Source: Conexibacter sp. (GTDB lineage: Bacteria > Actinomycetota > Thermoleophilia > Solirubrobacterales > Solirubrobacteraceae). From it: a DNA stretch of 6,938 nucleotides. Below, piece after piece: positions 1 through 4,780 of the stretch (its first letter is position 1; each line of letters starts with the position of its first letter). The translations under genes were made by a program, and so were the position numbers. The notes below the pieces were generated by a model. It searched no databases and had not been told where the DNA came from. It was given only the letters and a program-made list of their open reading frames with translations. The stretch covers positions 1 through 6,938 of the forward strand of contig JAOPZP010000326.1 in assembly GCA_025964055.1 (NCBI GenBank), in the 5' to 3' direction.

Positions 1-128
1 GCCACGGACGGCGCCTCGGGCTCGGCGGCGTCCGCGGCGCTGTGCTGGCGGTAGGTCTCGCGCGCGGCGCCCAGGGCGGCGCGCAGGCCGGAGGGCTTGC
101 CGCGGTGGGTCTTGGAAGGAAGCAGCAT
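1..128 (-). CDS. Hypothetical protein, N-terminal fragment (runs off left edge)
   Basis: An open minus-strand frame starts at ATG 128-126 and stays open for 42 codons to the window edge, so the 3' end is missing. The protein begins MLLPSKTHRGKPSGLRAALG and continues through a Tyr-Arg-Gln segment into an Ala/Glu/Pro-rich stretch. The first half is basic and the second half acidic and probably disordered. Third positions are mostly G or C, which supports coding. There is no hydrophobic segment and no signal peptide. The only ribosome-binding-like element is a weak GGGGA about 3 nt before the ATG, so a different start is possible. The gene is divergent from the glsB-like gene. I do not recognise the family and give no function. 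Confidence 0.45.
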   Translation of the reverse strand, partial: MLLPSKTHRGKPSGLRAALGAARETYRQHSAADAAEPEAPSV

Positions 129-181
129 GGTCCCCGAAGCTACGGCGACGGTGGCCCTTGGCAATAACGGCTGCCGATCGA

Positions 182-195
182 GCGGTCCGCGGTCC
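182..195. repeat. Tandem 7-bp repeat in divergent intergenic region
   Basis: The heptamer GCGGTCC occurs twice head to tail at 182-188 and 189-195. Its GGTCC core also occurs at 129-133, and the inverse GGACC at 217-221. All lie between the divergent partial gene (start 128) and the glsB-like gene (start 275), so an operator role is possible. In DNA this GC-rich, chance recurrence of a pentamer is also plausible. The repeat is seen directly; any function is inference. Confidence 0.35.
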
Positions 196-264
196 TTCTT
201 TCCGTGGCCCGAGACCGGACCTACCGTGTCGGGGCGACGTCGTGCGTTCATCCATCAAACGATT

Positions 265-270
265 GGAGAG
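265..270 (+). promoter_or_regulatory. Ribosome binding site of the GlsB-like gene
   Basis: GGAGAG lies 4 nt before the ATG at 275. It decides the start: the same frame is open upstream to an ATG at 158, but that ATG would add 39 residues unlike the family, whereas the ATG at 275 gives the usual short N-terminus MGIIAWIALG. Confidence 0.75.
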
Positions 271-274
271 ATCA

Positions 275-556
275 ATGGGAATCATTGCGTGGATCGCGCT
301 CGGCCTGCTGGCCGGGCTGATCGCCCGGGCCATCCTGCCGGGCCATGACTCCGTCGGCGTCATCGCCACCATGGCGATCGGGGTCGTGGGCGCCCTCATC
401 GGCGGCTTCGTCGCCGAGCTGCTCGGCTTCGGCGGGCTCGGGAGCTTCTTCGAGCTCCGCACCTGGATCATCGCCGTCGCCGGCTCGCTGTTGCTTTTGG
501 CCGTCCTCCGCTCGGTCACGAGTGGCCGCGGAGCCCGACAGCCCCTGTCCCACTGA
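275..556 (+). CDS. GlsB/YeaQ/YmgE family small membrane protein (transglycosylase-associated protein)
   Basis: A 93-residue, almost entirely hydrophobic protein of the inner membrane. Three likely membrane segments are visible: residues about 2-20 (IIAWIALGLLAGLIARAI), about 26-49 with small residues in a glycine-zipper-like pattern (GVVGALIGGF), and about 62-80. The short loop LPGHDS after the first segment and the Gly-rich GFGGLGSF turn before the third are typical of the family. Length is close to the roughly 80-90 residues of E. coli YeaQ/YmgE. The tail after residue 80 is short and polar. The family is linked to general or envelope stress, but its biochemical role is not established, and the old transglycosylase-associated name does not imply an enzyme. 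The next gene on the same strand begins 16 nt after the stop, so the two are probably one transcript. No convincing promoter was found upstream. Confidence 0.9.
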   Translation: MGIIAWIALGLLAGLIARAILPGHDSVGVIATMAIGVVGALIGGFVAELLGFGGLGSFFELRTWIIAVAGSLLLLAVLRSVTSGRGARQPLSH

Positions 557-560
557 CGGC

Positions 561-566
561 GAGGAG
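561..566 (+). promoter_or_regulatory. Ribosome binding site of the 55-aa gene
   Basis: GAGGAG sits 6 nt before the ATG at 573 and right after the stop of the upstream gene. It is the main reason to believe the short downstream frame is translated, and it places the start at 573 rather than at the out-of-context upstream ATG at 345. Confidence 0.7.
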
Positions 567-572
567 CCGCCC

Positions 573-740
573 ATGAAGATGCCGTTCCGACGTTCCCCCT
601 CCATGCCCGAGCGGATGCTGCAGAAGGCGGCCGCCGGTGCGGGCGTCGCTCGCCTGGCCGTCAAGCAGCGGACCCTCCGTCCGCACAGCATGCGGTCCAA
701 GAGCGGTGCCGGGCTGACGCGCGTGATGCACCGCGGCTGA
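573..740 (+). CDS. Small basic hypothetical protein (55 aa)
   Basis: A 55-residue frame starts MKMPFRRSPSMPERMLQ and ends TRVMHRG. It is rich in Arg and Lys, with few acidic residues and no membrane segment. A short Ala/Gly-rich stretch (residues about 19-27, KAAAGAGVA) lies in the middle. Support for translation is the strong GAGGAG ribosome binding site, G/C-rich third positions, the 16-nt gap to the upstream glsB-like gene, and a strong hairpin 15 nt after its stop. It is probably the second gene of a two-gene operon. High positive charge suggests contact with nucleic acid or the membrane surface, but that is inference. I do not recognise the family. It could be lineage-restricted. Confidence 0.65.
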   Translation: MKMPFRRSPSMPERMLQKAAAGAGVARLAVKQRTLRPHSMRSKSGAGLTRVMHRG

Positions 741-755
741 GCGCTCACCCGAACG

Positions 756-789
756 CCGGCGTGCCGCCCCGGGCGGGGCGGCACGCCGG
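756..789. terminator. Shared hairpin terminator between convergent genes (no U tract)
   Basis: A perfect 15-bp GC-rich inverted repeat: left arm 756-770 (CCGGCGTGCCGCCCC), loop GGGC at 771-774, right arm 775-789. It lies 15 nt after the stop of the plus-strand 55-aa gene and 17 nt after the stop of the minus-strand transporter gene, so it can form on both transcripts. Neither flank has a T run, so it is not a classical intrinsic terminator. U-less hairpins at convergent gene ends are common in high-GC actinobacteria, where they may terminate transcription or protect 3' ends. Confidence 0.65.
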
Positions 790-806
790 GCGTGACGCAG
801 CACCGA

Positions 807-3071
807 CTACGCCGGGACCGGCGCCGGTCGGGGCTCGTCGGCGACCTCCGGACCTTCGGCGTCCGGGGGCTCGTCCGGGCCGTCGGGCGCACCGGCGTCG
901 CGCTCGGCACCGACGCGCGGGAGCCACTCCAGCCACCCGGGCAGGTACCAGTTCCAGTCGCCGAGCAGCTTCATCGACGCCGGCAGCATCACGCCGCGGA
1001 TGATGGTCGCGTCGATCAGGACGGCGGTCGCCAGCCCGAGGCCGAGCTCCTTGAAGTCGAGGAAGCTCAGCGTGATGAACACCGCGAACACGCCGACCAT
1101 GACCAGCGCGGCGCTCGTCACCGTCCCGGCCGTGGACGAGATGCCCTGCTTGACCGCCTCGTCGGTCGGCATGCCGCGGTCGTGCAGCTCGCGGACCCGC
1201 GACAGGATGAACACGTGGTAGTCCATCGACAGCCCGAACAGGACGACGAACAGGAACAACGGCAGCCAGTTCGTCACCCCGCCGATCGACGTGAACCCCA
1301 GCAGCGACTCCCCGTGGCCCTTCTGGAAGACCAGCACCAGGATCCCGTAGGCCGCCCCGATCGAGAACAGGTTCAGGATGATGGCCTTGATCGGGATCAC
1401 GATCGAGCGGAACGTGACGAGCATCAGCAGGAAGGCCAGCCCGAACACGAACGCGAAGATCAACGGCAGCCGGCTCGTGAGCTGGCTGGCGAAGTCCTTG
1501 GAGCCGGCGGCATCGCCGCTGACGTTCACCGTCGCGCCCGCCACCCGGCCGACCGTGGCCGGGATGATCGTGCCGCGCAGCTGGTCGAGGCCGCGGACCG
1601 ATGCGGCGTCGGTGCCGTTGCCCGGCGTCGGGACGTCGATCTGGGCGACCTTGCGGTCGGCGCTGTAGGTGACCTCGGTCCCGGGCCGGAACGCATCGGA
1701 GGCCGCCACCTGCCTGCGCAGCGCCACGATGCCCGCGGCGGTCGCGCCCGAGCGGACGTCGTCGGCCTGGACCACCACCGTCGCCGTCACGCCCTGGGTC
1801 GGGAACACCGCCCTGACCTTGTCGTAGGTCTTGATGATGGGCAGGTCCTGCGGCATCTGGTCGATGCCGCTGGTGACGACCCGCAACTGCAGCGCGGGGA
1901 TCGCCAACAGGACCAGGAGCCCGCCCGCCAGGACGATCGACAGGCCGGGACGCGCCATCACGCGCCCGGTCAGGGCCGTCCAGAAGCGCGAGCGGCCTGC
2001 GGGGTGGCGCCGGCGACCGATCAGCGGGACGCGGCCCTTCTCGACGCGATCACCCAACCACGACAACATGGCCGGCAGCACCGTCAGCGAGGCGAACATG
2101 GCGATCGCCACGACGAGGATCGCTCCCTCGGCGAACGAGATGAACGACTTGTCGCCGCTGATGAACATCCCCGCCATCGCGACGATCACGGTCACGCCGG
2201 AGATCAGCACCGCGCGTCCCGAGGTCGCGGCGGCGGCCACCAGCGCAGCGCCCTCGCTGCGCCCGGCCGCGCGTTCCTCCCGCTCCCGTCGCAGGTAGAA
2301 CAGCGAGTAGTCGACCCCCACCGCCAGCCCGATCATCAGCACGACCGCCGCGAGGTTCGCGTCGACGGGCAGCAGCCCGCTCGGCAGGGCGACCAGCCCG
2401 AGGGCCGCCAGCACCGAGGTGATCCCGATGAGCAGCGGCACCCCGGCCGCCACCAGCGTGCCGAAGGTGAGCGTGAGGATGATCAGGGTGACCGGCAGCG
2501 ACAGCTCCCCCGCCTTGGCGAGGTCCTCGCCGATCACCTTGTTGATGGCCTTGTTCGCGCTGGCGGCGCCGAACTGCTCGACGTCCAGCGCCGGGTGCGC
2601 ACCCTGGGCGGCCGCGACGGCCGCGAGGCTGGCGCCGACCCGGTCGCGCGCCTGGTTGGAGTCGCCCGCGATCTGGAAGTTCACGAGCGCCGCGTGGCCG
2701 TCGGCCGAGACGTCGTTGCCGCGGGCCAGCGGCGACCGCAGGTTCTCGACGTACGGCACCCGCGAGAGGCGGCGCGTCACGTCGGTGACCGCGGCGCGGA
2801 ACTCGGGGTCCTTCGCCGTGAGCTTGCCGCTCTGGACGAACACGACCTCCTTGACCGGCCGCAGACCGGCGTGGTCCAGCGCCACCTCGGCGCGGTGGGA
2901 CTCACCGGAGAACTGGTCGACGTCGGAGATCTGCGTCGTGCCGACCGCGTTGCCGAGGGCGAAGACGACGATGACGAAGGCCAGCCAGCCCCAGAACGCC
3001 CTGCGGCGATGTCGGCTGCTCCAGACGGCCATGCGCGCCGCCACGTTGTGCTGCTCGGACGGGACGGACAT
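807..3071 (-). CDS. MMPL family transporter (RND superfamily)
   Basis: A complete 754-residue inner-membrane exporter. The layout is the MMPL two-fold repeat. TM1 is at about 25-44, followed by an extracytoplasmic domain at about 45-190 and a TM bundle at about 192-339. TM7 is at about 376-396, followed by a second extracytoplasmic domain at about 397-533 and a second bundle at about 534-699, for about 12 TM helices. Both halves carry the Asp-Tyr pair used for proton coupling in this family: GVDYSLF (Asp254-Tyr255) and GLSMDYHVF (Asp617-Tyr618). The protein should therefore be a proton-driven pump. Substrates of family members include lipids, glycolipids and drugs; the one here cannot be read from sequence. 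It is shorter than most mycobacterial MmpL proteins and lacks a large C-terminal domain, ending instead in an acidic, Pro-rich tail (about 720-754). The start is set by AGGAG 6 nt upstream. It is divergent from the ANTAR regulator gene. Confidence 0.93.
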   Translation of the reverse strand: MSVPSEQHNVAARMAVWSSRHRRRAFWGWLAFVIVVFALGNAVGTTQISDVDQFSGESHRAEVALDHAGLRPVKEVVFVQSGKLTAKDPEFRAAVTDVTRRLSRVPYVENLRSPLARGNDVSADGHAALVNFQIAGDSNQARDRVGASLAAVAAAQGAHPALDVEQFGAASANKAINKVIGEDLAKAGELSLPVTLIILTLTFGTLVAAGVPLLIGITSVLAALGLVALPSGLLPVDANLAAVVLMIGLAVGVDYSLFYLRREREERAAGRSEGAALVAAAATSGRAVLISGVTVIVAMAGMFISGDKSFISFAEGAILVVAIAMFASLTVLPAMLSWLGDRVEKGRVPLIGRRRHPAGRSRFWTALTGRVMARPGLSIVLAGGLLVLLAIPALQLRVVTSGIDQMPQDLPIIKTYDKVRAVFPTQGVTATVVVQADDVRSGATAAGIVALRRQVAASDAFRPGTEVTYSADRKVAQIDVPTPGNGTDAASVRGLDQLRGTIIPATVGRVAGATVNVSGDAAGSKDFASQLTSRLPLIFAFVFGLAFLLMLVTFRSIVIPIKAIILNLFSIGAAYGILVLVFQKGHGESLLGFTSIGGVTNWLPLFLFVVLFGLSMDYHVFILSRVRELHDRGMPTDEAVKQGISSTAGTVTSAALVMVGVFAVFITLSFLDFKELGLGLATAVLIDATIIRGVMLPASMKLLGDWNWYLPGWLEWLPRVGAERDAGAPDGPDEPPDAEGPEVADEPRPAPVPA

Positions 3072-3270
3072 GCTCGGCTCCTAACGCAAAGGCGTCGGGT
3101 GTCGCCCGCGTGGAGCGCCACCAGGGTCCGACCGAGGGTTGGAGCCGGGAACCGCGTCGCCCGTCGGGATCTGCGACCAGGCGAGCACCGATCGTACACC
3201 CGTCAGACGAGCGCCACACGCCTGCGGGCTACTTGGCCACCATCTACACTCGGCCCTGGGCCAGTCGCTG
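3072..3270. promoter_or_regulatory. Divergent intergenic region between transporter and ANTAR genes
   Basis: About 200 bp separates the two start codons and must hold the promoters for both genes unless they start further away. Weak minus-10-like hexamers are visible: TACACT at 3245-3250 on plus, about 20 nt before the ANTAR start, and TACGAT on minus (3191-3196), about 120 nt before the transporter start. Neither has a convincing minus-35 box at the right spacing. A small inverted repeat (CGGG, 5-nt loop, CCCG) lies at about 3096-3108. I see no coding sequence here. Confidence 0.35.
3078..3082 (-). promoter_or_regulatory. Ribosome binding site of the MMPL transporter gene
   Basis: On the minus strand AGGAG (within TTAGGAG) stands 6 nt before the ATG at 3071-3069. 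It fixes that start over internal Met codons such as Met14 of the product. Confidence 0.75.
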
Positions 3271-3870
3271 ATGGGCTACCGCGAAACAGAGCATCTGCGC
3301 GTGCTGATCGCCAACGAGCGCAAGGACCGCCTCGCGCTCGTGGCGCCGATCGTCATCGGGTTGGGACACGAGGTGATCGCCCGTGAGATCGAGGTCGCCG
3401 ATGTCGGGACGGTGACCGCGCGCGAGCGGCCCGACGTCGCCCTGGTCGGGCTCGGCGCGAGCTCGGCGCATGCGCTGGACCTGATCGACAAGATCGTGCG
3501 CGAAGCCGCCTGCCCGGTGATCGTCCTGCTGCACAGCCGCGATCCCGGCTTCGTCCGGGAGGCGTCCAAGCGGGGGGTCTTCGCCCACATCAGCGACACC
3601 GACTCCGAGGAGTGGCAGAGCTCGATCGACATCGTGCTGCGCCGCTTCGCCGAGTACCACGATCTCGAGGGCGCGTTCGGACGCCGCGCCGTGACGGAGC
3701 GGGCCAAGGGCATCCTGATGGAGCGCCACACCATCGACGAGGCGACGGCGTTCGCGATGCTGCGCGAGCGGTCGCGCGTCGACAACCGCAACCTCGTCGA
3801 CCTGGCCACCGCCGTCGTCGACGGCCACCGCCTGCTGCCGAGGCAGCCGCAGGCGCAGGGTGAGGACTAG
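3271..3870 (+). CDS. ANTAR domain antiterminator with degenerate receiver domain
   Basis: A 199-residue cytoplasmic regulator. Residues about 8-120 look like a CheY-type receiver: RVLIAN as the first strand, DVALVGLG as the third and CPVIVLLHS as the fourth. Residues about 124-187 are an ANTAR domain, with the core motif ERAKGILMERH (143-153), then the Asp-Glu-Ala-X-Ala-Phe-X-X-Leu-Arg segment and the closing LVDLATAVVDGH helix. ANTAR domains bind paired hexaloop RNA hairpins and prevent transcription termination. The receiver lacks the usual phospho-acceptor Asp (Gly60 in its place) and the conserved Lys near the fifth strand (FAHISDTD), so phosphorylation control is unlikely. I chose ATG 3271 because the 44 residues added by the ATG at 3139 look non-coding. 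No clear ribosome binding site precedes 3271, so the start is less certain and translation could be nearly leaderless. The stop overlaps that of the convergent cupin gene. Confidence 0.88.
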   Translation: MGYRETEHLRVLIANERKDRLALVAPIVIGLGHEVIAREIEVADVGTVTARERPDVALVGLGASSAHALDLIDKIVREAACPVIVLLHSRDPGFVREASKRGVFAHISDTDSEEWQSSIDIVLRRFAEYHDLEGAFGRRAVTERAKGILMERHTIDEATAFAMLRERSRVDNRNLVDLATAVVDGHRLLPRQPQAQGED

Positions 3871-4724
3871 ATCCGGCAGTACGACACGGGCGCCGCGCCC
3901 CCGGGAACGGTGACGTCCACCCGGAACCGGTCGGCGACCACGCGCAGATCGGGGCCGTCGAACGACAGGCCCTCGTCCGCGCCCGGCGCGACGACGATGA
4001 CGTCCGTGGCGGGGCGTCCGCGATCGCCGCCGGTCTCCGCCGGGACGTCGAAGGAGTCGAACGGCCGGGGGCGCCCGTCGCGCGCGCCGCGCAGGAACGC
4101 CGCGAAGTCGGCGTCCGGCGTGTGGATGTTCAACCACGTCACGTCGTCGGCCTCGTCGTTCATGAAGCTGTGCGCGACGCCGGGCGGCGCCGAGACGAAC
4201 GTCCCGGCCGGCGCCCGCACGACCCGCTCGCCCTCCGGGCCCAGCACGAACCGCAGCGCGCCGCTCAGGACGTAGAACGCGTCGGTGTGCTCGCGGTGCA
4301 GGTGCAGCTCCGGCCCGCGCACGCCGGTCGAGTAGCGCGACCACGTCACGGTCACCGCCTCCTCGGCGTGCAGGATCACGACGTTGCGCTCGTCGCGGTC
4401 GCTGATCGTCTCGCCGTCCGAGCGCCAGACCATCTCCTGCAGCGCGTCCTCCCACGCCGGCGCGTCGAACCACGCCGCCTCGGCCGGCGCGATCCCGACG
4501 GCACGCAGTCCGCGCAGCACCTCCGCGTCGTCGGCCGACCGCGCGACGACGTCACCCAACGTCTCCACGTCGATGCCGAGCAGCGCCAGGCAGCGCCGGT
4601 CCACCGGGCACGGGTGCACGGCGTCACCGAGCGTGCCATCGCGCGCCGCACGCGACTTGTCGATCATCCGCGGCAGCCACGCGTAGCCGTCGAGGGTGGC
4701 GTCCATCGGGCGCAGGGTGGGCAT
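3867..4724 (-). CDS. DUF5069-cupin fusion protein
   Basis: A 285-residue, probably cytoplasmic protein with two parts. Residues about 8-97 match DUF5069: LDGYAWLPRMIDKSRA, then the CPVD motif (39-42) and LLGIDVETL, then a helical stretch. That domain has no known function. Residues about 104-210 form a cupin barrel. Motif 1 is HLHREHTDAFYVLSG, with likely metal ligands His141 and His143 and Asp148 where many cupins have Glu. Motif 2 is GTFVSAPPGVAHSFMN with ligand His185. This suggests a divalent-metal site, but no reaction can be assigned. The tail (about 215-285) has another beta-rich stretch that may be a partial second barrel. The frame is open further upstream, but only as antisense of the neighbouring gene. 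ATG 4724 fits the DUF5069 N-terminus although no ribosome binding site is evident; the ATGs at 4751 and 4706 are alternatives. An internal ATG at 4433 could start a cupin-only product. It lies 56 nt downstream of the secreted-protein gene on the same strand. Confidence 0.82.
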   Translation of the reverse strand: MPTLRPMDATLDGYAWLPRMIDKSRAARDGTLGDAVHPCPVDRRCLALLGIDVETLGDVVARSADDAEVLRGLRAVGIAPAEAAWFDAPAWEDALQEMVWRSDGETISDRDERNVVILHAEEAVTVTWSRYSTGVRGPELHLHREHTDAFYVLSGALRFVLGPEGERVVRAPAGTFVSAPPGVAHSFMNDEADDVTWLNIHTPDADFAAFLRGARDGRPRPFDSFDVPAETGGDRGRPATDVIVVAPGADEGLSFDGPDLRVVADRFRVDVTVPGGAAPVSYCRI

Positions 4725-4780
4725 GGGAGCGAACGCTACCCGCCGCAGCATCACGGCCGTCGCCGGCGACCCCTGCCCCC

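Noticed and set aside
199..227. Possible promoter for the glsB-like gene (TTTCCG, 17 nt, TACCGT)
   Set aside because: Only the TAnnnT pattern fits; the minus-35 match is poor. Such matches occur often by chance.
158..274. N-terminal extension of the GlsB-like protein from an ATG at 158
   Set aside because: The added 39 residues are polar and unlike the family, and a good ribosome binding site stands directly before the ATG at 275.
3139..3270. N-terminal extension of the ANTAR protein from an ATG at 3139
   Set aside because: The added 44 residues are unlike a receiver N-terminus and would occupy most of the divergent promoter region.
792..3386. Long plus-strand open frame of 864 codons antisense to the transporter
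   Set aside because: It is the complementary-frame shadow of a high-GC gene. The product is a monotonous Arg/Asp/Gln/His/Gly-rich sequence with no fold, while the minus strand encodes a clear MMPL protein with both Asp-Tyr motifs.
3244..4473. Minus-strand open frame of 409 codons across the ANTAR gene and half of the cupin gene
   Set aside because: The product is Arg/Ala/Gly-rich low-complexity sequence, antisense to ANTAR and out of frame with the cupin. It is a compositional artefact.
4759..4770. Perfect 12-bp palindrome GTCGCCGGCGAC between the secreted-protein and cupin genes
   Set aside because: It has no loop and no T run and is the kind of self-complementary GC string common in this DNA. 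Not enough to call a terminator or operator.
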